Origin: Polaromonas sp. | GTDB lineage: Bacteria; Pseudomonadota; Gammaproteobacteria; Burkholderiales; Burkholderiaceae_C | NCBI GenBank assembly: GCA_014376885.1 | Contig: JACMQR010000394.1 | Coordinates: 1 to 17,977, forward strand | DNA length: 17,977 bases | Reading direction: 5' to 3' | Shown here: piece by piece, positions 1 through 6,556 of the stretch | Numbering within the stretch: the first letter of the stretch is position 1 | Layout: every line of letters begins with the position of its first letter | Translations under genes and position numbers: made by a program | Notes under the pieces: generated by a model | What the model saw: the letters and a program-made list of their open reading frames with translations, nothing else | The model's database searches: none | Told to the model about the DNA's origin: nothing

Positions 1-844
1 CCATGGCCTGGGTGCTCTCCCGGGTAGCGATGTGGCTGAAGAGGGTCTGGCGCGTGACGTAGATCGAGCCCTTGGTGCCGAGGATGCCCGGCGCGAATGG
101 CGCCGCCGGACCGGAGGAGTTGCCGAAGCTGGCCATCAGACCGAACGGCTGCAGGCAGTCCAGCGACTTGTCCCACGTGTCCTTGCCGACCGAGTCGTAC
201 ACCACCTTCACGCCCTTGCCGCCGGTGATCTCCTTGACCCGCGGCAGAAAGTCTTCCCTGCTGTAGTTGATGACGTGGGCCGCGCCCAGCTCTTTGGCCA
301 GCGCGCACTTCTGGTCCGAGCCGGCAGTCCCGATCAACTGCAGGCCGAGCGCCTTGGCCCACTGGCAGGCGATCAGGCCGACGCCGCCGGCGGCGGCGTG
401 GAACAGCACGAAGTCGCCTGGATTCAAGCCGCCTTGCGGGAGCGTTTTCTTCAGCAGGTACTGCGCCGTCAGGCCTTTGAGCATCATGGCCGCGCCGGTA
501 TCGAAATCGATCGCATCCGGCAGCTTGCAGACGCACTTGGCCGGCATCACCCGTACTTCGCAGTAGCTGCCCGGCGGCTGGCTGGCGTAAGCGGCGCGGT
601 CGCCAACCTTCAGGTGCGTCACGCCGGCGCCGACCGCCTCGATCACGCCCGACGCTTCCATGCCCAGCTGCAGCGGCATCGGCAGCTGGTACAGGCCGCT
701 GCGCTGGTAGACGTCGATGAAGTTCAGGCCGACCGCCTTGTGGCGAATGCGGATCTCCCCGGCGCCGGGATCGCCGACACTCACGTCGACGATCTTCATC
801 TCCTCGGGACCGCCATGCCTGTCGATGCGCACTGCTCTGCTCAT
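1..844 (-). CDS. NADPH:quinone oxidoreductase, zinc-independent MDR family (3' end cut by window)
   Basis: Cytosolic medium-chain dehydrogenase/reductase of the quinone oxidoreductase type, which reduces quinones or enones with NADPH. Reading leftward from the ATG at 842-844, 281 codons are open to the window edge; the family is usually about 325 residues, so roughly 45 C-terminal residues are missing. The N-terminal half has the GroES-like fold pattern (LNFIDVYQRSGLY at about 40-52, GMEASGVI at 61-68, VGDRAAY at 80-86). The nucleotide-binding loop AAAGGVG lies at 150-156, followed by QWAKALG and by INYS at 192-195. The Cys/His zinc ligands of alcohol dehydrogenases are not seen, which fits the zinc-free QOR branch. 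A good Shine-Dalgarno (GAGGAG) sits about 6 bases before the start. It is divergent from the EamA gene at 946 with about 100 bases between. The natural substrate cannot be told from sequence. Confidence 0.93.
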   Translation of the reverse strand, partial: MSRAVRIDRHGGPEEMKIVDVSVGDPGAGEIRIRHKAVGLNFIDVYQRSGLYQLPMPLQLGMEASGVIEAVGAGVTHLKVGDRAAYASQPPGSYCEVRVMPAKCVCKLPDAIDFDTGAAMMLKGLTAQYLLKKTLPQGGLNPGDFVLFHAAAGGVGLIACQWAKALGLQLIGTAGSDQKCALAKELGAAHVINYSREDFLPRVKEITGGKGVKVVYDSVGKDTWDKSLDCLQPFGLMASFGNSSGPAAPFAPGILGTKGSIYVTRQTLFSHIATRESTQAM

Positions 845-945
845 TGCTGTTCTCCTCGTTGTTGGAAAGCTGCGCCATGCTGCCATGAATCGGGCCGCCC
901 TGCTGCCCCAAAGTCGGTGCCGCGAAAGCTACAGTCGGGGATCCC

Positions 946-1845
946 ATGACCCGGCGCCTGACCCCTTCGACCGCTCTCCTGCTCACCGTTCCACCGCTGC
1001 TGTGGGCCGGCAACGCGGTGGTCGGCCGGCTGGTCAACGGACTGGTACCGCCGATCACGCTCAATTTCCTGCGCTGGGCGCTGGCCTTCGCGCTCCTGCT
1101 GCCGCTGGCGCCACAGGTGCTGCGCCGCGACAGCGGCTTGTGGAGCCACTGGCGCCGCTATGCAGTGCTGGGCCTGCTCGGGGTCGGTTGCTACAACGCC
1201 TTGCAGTACCTGGCCCTGAAGACCTCGACGCCGCTCAACGTGACGCTGGTGGCGGCGAGTTCGCCGGTGTGGATGCTCGGGATCGGCGCGCTGTTCTTCG
1301 GCCAGCGGGTGACGCCGCGGCACATGATCGGCGCCCTGCTGTCGATCGCCGGCGTGCTGGTGGTGTTGGCGCGCGGCGACTGGCAGCAGTTGCTCGCGGT
1401 GCGGCTGGTGGCCGGCGACATCTACGTGCTGCTCGCGACTGCCGCCTGGGCCGTGTACAGCTGGCTGCTGGTGCGCCCGGGCGACCCGCCCGGCATCCGG
1501 AGCGACTGGGCTGCTTTCCTGCTGGCGCAGATCGTGTTCGGGCTCGGCTGGTCCGGCCTGTTCGCGGCCGGCGAGTGGGCGCTGACCGACGCGCAGATCC
1601 AGTGGGGCTGGCCGCTGGCCGCCGCGTTGGCCTATGTGGCCGTGGGGCCGGCGATCATCGCCTACCGCTGCTGGGGCGTCGGCGTGCAACTCGCCGGGCC
1701 CAACGTCGCCGGCTTCTTCGCCAACCTCACGCCGCTGTTCGCGGCCCTGATGTCCGCCGCGTTTCTGCGCGAACTGCCGCACCTGTACCACGGCGTCGCC
1801 TTCGCGCTCATCGTCGGCGGGATCGTGGTGTCGTCCCGCCGCTGA
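946..1845 (+). CDS. EamA/DMT-family transporter (first copy)
   Basis: Inner-membrane protein of the drug/metabolite transporter superfamily, 299 residues, the usual length for a two-repeat, ten-helix EamA protein. Hydrophobic segments begin at once (LLLTVPPLLWAGNAVVGRLV), and both halves show the family pattern: a helix followed by LNFLRWALAFALLLPL in the first EamA unit and NVAGFFANLTPLFAALMSAAFLRE near the end of the second. The last residues are Arg-rich, consistent with a cytosolic C-terminus. The start is preceded by GGGGAT at a suitable distance. It is convergent with the SDR gene, with only four bases between the two stops, so the transcripts must overlap. Family members export amino acids or other small metabolites; the substrate here is unknown. 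It is not closely similar to the second EamA protein in this window. Confidence 0.93.
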   Translation: MTRRLTPSTALLLTVPPLLWAGNAVVGRLVNGLVPPITLNFLRWALAFALLLPLAPQVLRRDSGLWSHWRRYAVLGLLGVGCYNALQYLALKTSTPLNVTLVAASSPVWMLGIGALFFGQRVTPRHMIGALLSIAGVLVVLARGDWQQLLAVRLVAGDIYVLLATAAWAVYSWLLVRPGDPPGIRSDWAAFLLAQIVFGLGWSGLFAAGEWALTDAQIQWGWPLAAALAYVAVGPAIIAYRCWGVGVQLAGPNVAGFFANLTPLFAALMSAAFLRELPHLYHGVAFALIVGGIVVSSRR

Positions 1846-1849
1846 TGCC

Positions 1850-2647
1850 TCAGTACGTGCCGGGGTAGGCGCCGCCGTCCATCAGGATGTTCTGGCCGGT
1901 GATGTACGCGCCGTAGCGGCTGCACAGGAAGGCGCAGGTGGCGCCGAACTCGTCGGGCGTGCCCAGCCGCCTCGCCGGCACGGCGGCACGGCGGCCTTCC
2001 AGGATCTCGTCGACCGCCTTGCCGGTCTTCTGCGACTGGCCTTGCGCCATGGTGCGGATACGGTCGGTGTCGAACACTCCCGGCAGCAGGTTGTTGATCG
2101 TGACGTTGGCCGACGCCAGCTTGGTGGTGCGGGCCACGCCGGCGACGAAACCGGTGAGGCCGCTGCGCGCGCCATTGGACAGGCCCAGCACGTCGATCGG
2201 CGCCTTCACGGAGCTGGACGTGATGTTGATGATGCGGCCGAAGCCACGCGCTGCCATCCCGTCCACCGTGGCCTTGATCAGCTCGATCGGCGTCAGCATG
2301 TTGGCGTCGAGCGCCTTGACCCACGCATCGCGGTCCCAGTCGCGGAAGTCACCCGGCGGCGGACCGCCAGCATTGGTGACGACGATGTCGTACTCGGCGC
2401 GCTTCGCGAACGCGGCGGCGCGCCCTTCGGGGGTGGTGATGTCGGCGACAACGTGCTGCACCGCCGTGTCCTTGGGCCGGACCGGATCGTCGATCAGCCG
2501 CTGCACCGCGGCCTCCAGCGCCTCCGCGCCGCGCGCCACCATCACCACGTTCACGCCCTCGCGCACCAGCGCCTGCGCGCAGCCGAAACCCAGCCCCTTG
2601 CTGGAGCCGCAGACCAAAGCCCATTTGCCCGCGATACCCAGATCCAT
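1850..2647 (-). CDS. SDR-like oxidoreductase with non-canonical catalytic site
   Basis: Rossmann-fold protein of the short-chain dehydrogenase/reductase superfamily, 265 residues. The cofactor loop GSSKGLG is at 14-20, NAGG at 92-95, the helix-4 Asn in ALDANML at 116, and the Ser segment NITSSS at 141-146. The expected YxxxK is absent: the aligned stretch is SNGAR at 157-161, so Tyr is Ser and Lys is Arg. The C-terminus (GQNILMDGGAYPGTY) is typical of FabG-like proteins, where databases often label it 3-oxoacyl-ACP reductase. An SDR subgroup known as 'BKR-like SDR-like' is described as deviating in the tetrad, and this protein probably belongs there. It may bind NAD(P) without classical dehydrogenase chemistry, or use other residues. 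It is divergent from the SH3-like gene with only 32 bases between ATG codons, so the two promoters must overlap neighbouring coding sequence. Confidence 0.9.
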   Translation of the reverse strand: MDLGIAGKWALVCGSSKGLGFGCAQALVREGVNVVMVARGAEALEAAVQRLIDDPVRPKDTAVQHVVADITTPEGRAAAFAKRAEYDIVVTNAGGPPPGDFRDWDRDAWVKALDANMLTPIELIKATVDGMAARGFGRIINITSSSVKAPIDVLGLSNGARSGLTGFVAGVARTTKLASANVTINNLLPGVFDTDRIRTMAQGQSQKTGKAVDEILEGRRAAVPARRLGTPDEFGATCAFLCSRYGAYITGQNILMDGGAYPGTY

Positions 2648-2679
2648 AACAATCCCCTGTGCAAATGAAAGAACAGACC

Positions 2680-3300
2680 ATGATACGTGCGACTTTACGG
2701 ACCGCCGTGTCCGCCCTGCTGCTGCTTGGGCTGATGCAGGCAGCCTTTTCCGTGCGCGCCCAGCAGGGCGAGCCCGCGGCGATGAAACGGGCGGCGGCCC
2801 TGCGCGAGTCGCCTAGCGAGTCCGGCCGCAGCCTGGCGCAACTGCCGGCGCAGGAGCCAGTAACCCGGCTGGGCGACCGGCAAGGCGCCTGGATCCAGGT
2901 GCAAACCCGTGGGGGCAGCGCCGGCTGGGTCCACATGTTCGACGTCGGCCCGACCGGGCTCGGTGCGGGGGCCGGCACCCGGGTACCGTCCTCCGGCGGC
3001 AACTCGCTGGCCGGCGGCCTGCGCGGCCTGACCAACCTGCTGGCCGGGGGCGGCTCGACTCCACCGCCCCGGGTTGCCACCGCCACCATCGGTATCCGCG
3101 GCCTCGAGGCCGAGGGTCTCGACCGCGCCCAGCCGAACCTGAATGCGGTGAGCAAGATGGAGCAGTTGCGCCAGGGCGAGAGCGGTGCCCGCCAGTTCGC
3201 GACCGAAGCCGCGCTGGTCGCGGCCAACGTGTCGGCCCTGCCGGCGCCCGCGCGCGGGCCGTCGCCCCAAGGCGGCGGTGCCAACCAGCAGCAGCCATGA
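2680..3300 (+). CDS. Exported SH3-like domain protein
   Basis: Predicted secreted or periplasmic protein of 206 residues. Residues 1-28 form a signal peptide (Arg-containing n-region, SALLLLGLMQ core, ending ...SVRAQQ). A bacterial SH3-like fold follows at about 36-90: LRESPSESGRSLAQLPA, then WIQVQTRGGSAGWVH. A Gly/Pro-rich linker comes next and a charged helical C-terminal segment (about 140-188, containing NAVSKMEQLRQGESG). I chose the ATG at 2680 because the signal peptide begins there; in-frame GTG 2659 and ATG 2665 would only add MQMKEQT. The TGA overlaps the ATG of the M48 protease by four bases (ATGA), so the two are translationally coupled. SH3-like domains in the periplasm usually bind peptidoglycan or peptides; here it may work with, or be a substrate of, the protease. 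That partnership is an inference from coupling. Confidence 0.85.
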   Translation: MIRATLRTAVSALLLLGLMQAAFSVRAQQGEPAAMKRAAALRESPSESGRSLAQLPAQEPVTRLGDRQGAWIQVQTRGGSAGWVHMFDVGPTGLGAGAGTRVPSSGGNSLAGGLRGLTNLLAGGGSTPPPRVATATIGIRGLEAEGLDRAQPNLNAVSKMEQLRQGESGARQFATEAALVAANVSALPAPARGPSPQGGGANQQQP

Positions 3301-4244
3301 GAAAACTCACCGTCTTCGCGACCATCATCGCCACCGTCCTGGCGACCAGCCTGCCGCAGCTGGCGCAGGCCCAGGACATGGGCCGCGCCCTGGGCGGCAT
3401 CTTCAACTCGCTCACCCGCCCGGCGCAGCCGCAGGCGCCGGCCGTCCCCAGCCTCGGCAGCATCCTCGGTCCCGCGATCGGTGGCCGCGCCGGCGGTAGC
3501 GACCTGCTGCAAATGCTGACCCAGTCGCTGGACCAGATCGACGAGCCGCGCGAAATCGAGATCGGTCGGCAGCTCGCCGCGGTGCTGCTTGGCAGCAAGC
3601 CGCTGCATCCCGACCTGGCGCTGCAGCGTTACGTCAACCAGCTGGGTCGCTGGATCAGCCTGCAGTCGGCGCGGCCGCAGCTGCCCTGGACCTTCGGCGT
3701 CCTCGACGATCCGGGTGTCAACGCTTTCGCGGCACCGGGCGGCTACATCTTCGTCACCAAGGGCCTGGTCGATCGGGTCGACGAAGCGGAACTGGCCGGC
3801 ATCCTGGCGCACGAGATCACCCACGTCATCGACCGGCACCACCTGCAGGCGCTGCGCGCCAAGGCGCGGGCCGGAATCGCGACGCAAGTCTTCAGCTCGC
3901 AGTTGAACAACAACCTCGGCGGCGCGCTGTCGGCGCAACTCCTGGCGCTGGGCCGCGACCTGTATTCCAGCGGACTGGACCAGGACGACGAATTCGACGC
4001 GGACCGCAATGGCGTGACCCTGGCGGCCCGCGCCGGATTCGATCCCTACGGCCTGCCGTCGGTACTGCAGCAGTTGCGCACGGCCGCGCCGGACAACCCG
4101 CTGTTCTCGCTCTCGCTGCGCACTCATCCGGCGCCGCAGCTGCGGCTCGACCAGCTGGAGCTGGCGATGGGCAACCGGCTCGACGCCTTCTCGGGCAAGC
4201 CGGCGGTGCTACTGTCGCAACGGCTGGCGGGCCGCCGCAGATAG
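3297..4244 (+). CDS. M48-family zinc metalloprotease, periplasmic
   Basis: Zinc endopeptidase of family M48 (BepA/LoiP/Oma1-like branch), 315 residues. The first 26 residues are a signal peptide (MRKLTVFATIIATVL..., cut near AQAQD). The protease domain runs from about 88 to 315. Zinc ligands are visible in HEITH at 172-176 (H172, H176, with catalytic E173), and the third ligand is expected in DDEFDADRNG (E232, with D235). Upstream are the family segments NAFAAPGGYIFVTKGLVD at 142-159 and, downstream, the late THP at 276-278. No transmembrane segment other than the signal is evident and no TPR repeats are attached, unlike BepA. It probably acts in envelope protein quality control. Its start overlaps the stop of the SH3-like gene. 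It is convergent with the EamA gene at 4254, leaving nine bases between stops. Confidence 0.93.
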   Translation: MRKLTVFATIIATVLATSLPQLAQAQDMGRALGGIFNSLTRPAQPQAPAVPSLGSILGPAIGGRAGGSDLLQMLTQSLDQIDEPREIEIGRQLAAVLLGSKPLHPDLALQRYVNQLGRWISLQSARPQLPWTFGVLDDPGVNAFAAPGGYIFVTKGLVDRVDEAELAGILAHEITHVIDRHHLQALRAKARAGIATQVFSSQLNNNLGGALSAQLLALGRDLYSSGLDQDDEFDADRNGVTLAARAGFDPYGLPSVLQQLRTAAPDNPLFSLSLRTHPAPQLRLDQLELAMGNRLDAFSGKPAVLLSQRLAGRRR

Positions 4245-4253
4245 CGGAAGTTT

Positions 4254-5153
4254 TCAGCGCGACGCGCGGCTGAACACGAAAATGCCGGCGATCACCAGCA
4301 CGGTGCCGGCGGCGATCCAGGCCGTGAACGGCTCGCCCAGCACCAGCACGCCCATCATGATGGTGGCCAGCGGTCCGACCATCCCGCTCTGCGCCGAGAG
4401 CGCGGGACCGATGCGCTCGATCGCCATCATCACCAGCAGCACCGGGATCGCCGTGCACAGAGTCGCGTTCAGCACCGACAGCCAGATCACCGGTGGCGGC
4501 ACGTCGAAGGCCGTTCCGACCGGCCGCAGCAGCGCGTACTGCGCGAGGCAGAACAAGCAGGCCACGGAAGTCGCGAGGCCCACCAGCCGCAGCGAGCCGA
4601 GCCGCTTGACCAGCTGCCCGCTGTAGACCAGGTACACCGCATAGCTGACGGCGCTGGCGAAGATCAGCGCGGCGCCGAGCGTCGTCTGCGCGCCTGCCAG
4701 CTGCACTTCGTGGGCGAACACCAGCACCACCCCGCAATAACTGAGCGCCATGCCCGCCAGCTGCAGCCGCGCGAAGCGCTTGCGGTACAGCAGCCAGGCC
4801 AGCAGCATCACGAAGGTGGGATTGAGGTACAGGATCAGCCGCTCCAGCGACGCGCTGATGTATTGCAGGCCAACGAAGTCCAGGAAGCTCGAGAGGTAGT
4901 AGCCGCTAAAGCCCAGACCGACCACGCCCAGCCAGTCACGCAGCGACAGCGGCGCCCGGCCACGGCTGGCCCACCACGCCATGGCCGCGAAGATCGGCAG
5001 CGCGAATAACATCCGCAGCATGATCACCGTCACGGCGTCGACGCCGTAGCGATAGGCCAGCTTGACGATGATGGCCTTGCCGCTGAAGGCGATGGCGCCG
5101 GTGACGGCCAGCATGAGGCCGGGGAGCAGCCGTTGTGGCGCGGCAGCCGTCAT
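4254..5153 (-). CDS. EamA/DMT-family transporter (second copy)
   Basis: Inner-membrane drug/metabolite transporter of 299 residues when started at the ATG 5151-5153 (MTAAAPQRLLPG...). An open frame extends 27 codons further upstream, but that stretch would run back into the DUF3422 gene. Helix 1 is GLMLAVTGAIAFSGKAIIVKL; later hydrophobic segments include LIFASAVSYAVYLVYSGQLV, starting the second EamA unit, and the C-terminal GPLATIMMGVLVLGEPFTAWIAAGTVLVIAGIFVF. That last pattern (GEP followed by an aliphatic helix) is highly typical of EamA. It lies five bases after the DUF3422 stop on the same strand, so the two form a probable operon. Substrate unknown. Confidence 0.93.
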   Translation of the reverse strand: MTAAAPQRLLPGLMLAVTGAIAFSGKAIIVKLAYRYGVDAVTVIMLRMLFALPIFAAMAWWASRGRAPLSLRDWLGVVGLGFSGYYLSSFLDFVGLQYISASLERLILYLNPTFVMLLAWLLYRKRFARLQLAGMALSYCGVVLVFAHEVQLAGAQTTLGAALIFASAVSYAVYLVYSGQLVKRLGSLRLVGLATSVACLFCLAQYALLRPVGTAFDVPPPVIWLSVLNATLCTAIPVLLVMMAIERIGPALSAQSGMVGPLATIMMGVLVLGEPFTAWIAAGTVLVIAGIFVFSRASR

Positions 5154-5158
5154 CGCCG

Positions 5159-6454
5159 TCAAGCGGCAAACACCTTGCTGTGCAGCCGGCGCAGGGACAG
5201 CCAGACCGCCAGCGCCACGACGGGAATAGCGCACGCCGCCGTGGTCTCCGGGCTGAACGGCCAGCCCAGCGCCTGCGCTGCCTTGGCGAGGGAGCTGACC
5301 AGACCGACGATGTAATAGGTGATGGCGGCGACCGACAGCCCTTCGACCGTCGATTGCAGCTTGAGCTGCAGCCCCTGGCGCCGGTTCATCGCGTCCAGCA
5401 ACGCCTGGCTGCCCTGCTGCTGCTCGATCTCCACCCGCGTGCGCAGCAGGTTGCTCATGCGCGAGACCCGCTGCGACAGCGCATCCTGGCGCCGCGTGGC
5501 CCAGGCGCAGGTGCTACGCGCCGGCGACAGCCGCCGCTCCATGAACTGGCCGATGGTCTGCAGGCCGCCGAGCCGGGTCTCGTCGATGTCGGCGATGCGC
5601 CGGTCGATCAGCTCGAAGTAGGCGGCGCTGGCGGAAAAGCGCGAATGGGTGCCCGCGTACTCACTCTCGACCTTGCCGGCCAGCCGGGTCAGCCGGTCCA
5701 GCAGCGCTGGTTCCTGGTCGCGCGCCGCCAGCCGGATCGACTCGGCCAGTTCGGCCAGTTCGCGCTCCGCGTAGCCCAGCACGGACGATGCCTCGCGCGC
5801 CGCAGGCAGTCCCAGCAGCGCCGCCATGCGGTAAGTGTCGATCTCCAGCAGCTGCTGCACCAGCCGGCCCAGCCGGCGCGGCTCGACCGTACCGGACAGC
5901 AGCACCATGCGCGAAAAGCCGTCGGCATGCATCGCGAAGTCGGTGTAGACCTCGCCCTGGTGCTGCACCACCGCCGACGCCACCAGCGTGTCCTCGTTCA
6001 GCACCTGTTGCACCAGCGACTCAATGGTGGCGGTTTGCCCCGGCAGCAGCCACAGGTGCAGGCCGGCCAGCAGTTGCCCCGGCAAGCGCGCCAGCCAGTC
6101 CTGCGGCACCGATCCGATCGGTGTCGCCGGGGTGCGTTCGCCGAAGCCGGTGGCGTCGAACGGCCGCTGGAAGGTCCAGGTCACGAACTCGGTATGCATC
6201 TCCCAGCGCAGCCCGAAAGCTCCCAGCTCCGAGCGCAGGTGGGTCGAGCCGGCGTCGGGACCGGGCAGGTGGTGGTCGCGCAGCAGCGCGGCCAGGTGCT
6301 CCCGGCTAGCGTTGCGCTGGTCGGCGTCGCAAAGCATCACGACGTGCGAGATTGCCAGCGGCGCGCTCAGGGCCTGCGGCGGCCGGGCGTGGATCTCGTT
6401 GTGCAGCGCGCTGCGCTGCGGGTGCGCCGGGGGCAGGCTGGTCGATGGTGTCAT
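5159..6454 (-). CDS. DUF3422 family membrane protein
   Basis: Protein of unknown function, 431 residues from the ATG at 6452-6454. I chose this start because GCAGAGGA precedes it and because the family begins with a conserved motif close to the N-terminus, here LHNEIHARP at about 17-25; an upstream in-frame ATG at 6538 would add 28 atypical residues and run into a likely terminator. The centre is soluble and rich in charged helices, including long coiled-coil-like stretches (ERELAELAESIRLAARD; ESEYAGTHSRFSASAAYFELIDRR). Two hydrophobic helices lie near the C-terminus (about 373-392 and 405-421), joined by a short GWPFSPET loop, which places the large domain on the cytosolic face. The topology recalls CorA-like channels, with a large soluble domain and two C-terminal helices, but no GMN signature is present, so I do not claim transport. 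Confidence 0.9.
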   Translation of the reverse strand: MTPSTSLPPAHPQRSALHNEIHARPPQALSAPLAISHVVMLCDADQRNASREHLAALLRDHHLPGPDAGSTHLRSELGAFGLRWEMHTEFVTWTFQRPFDATGFGERTPATPIGSVPQDWLARLPGQLLAGLHLWLLPGQTATIESLVQQVLNEDTLVASAVVQHQGEVYTDFAMHADGFSRMVLLSGTVEPRRLGRLVQQLLEIDTYRMAALLGLPAAREASSVLGYAERELAELAESIRLAARDQEPALLDRLTRLAGKVESEYAGTHSRFSASAAYFELIDRRIADIDETRLGGLQTIGQFMERRLSPARSTCAWATRRQDALSQRVSRMSNLLRTRVEIEQQQGSQALLDAMNRRQGLQLKLQSTVEGLSVAAITYYIVGLVSSLAKAAQALGWPFSPETTAACAIPVVALAVWLSLRRLHSKVFAA

Positions 6455-6515
6455 GCGGTCCTCTGCCGCGATTGTGGCGCAGCGGTCGTCACGCTTGCGC
6501 AACGCCCAAAGAAAC

Positions 6516-6531
6516 GGCGCCCGCGGGCGCC
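6516..6531 (-). terminator. Probable intrinsic terminator after the downstream tctA gene
   Basis: A 16-base perfect palindrome, GGCGCCCGCGGGCGCC, lies 25 bases beyond the tctA stop. Read on the minus strand it is followed by GTTTCTTT, a short and imperfect U-tract. It would separate the tct transcript from the DUF3422 gene 60 bases further on. The U-tract is weak, so read-through is possible. Confidence 0.5.
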
Positions 6532-6556
6532 TGTTCAAGGGTGGGGTGAAGGCCCG

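Noticed and set aside
32..949. A 305-codon plus-strand open frame opposite the quinone oxidoreductase
   Set aside because: The minus strand encodes clear QOR motifs over the same interval; the plus frame has no family resemblance.
2349..4127. A 592-codon open frame on the minus strand across the SH3-like and M48 genes
   Set aside because: It is a shadow of two genes with clear signal peptides and a zinc motif, with a low-complexity Arg/Ala/Gln-rich translation.
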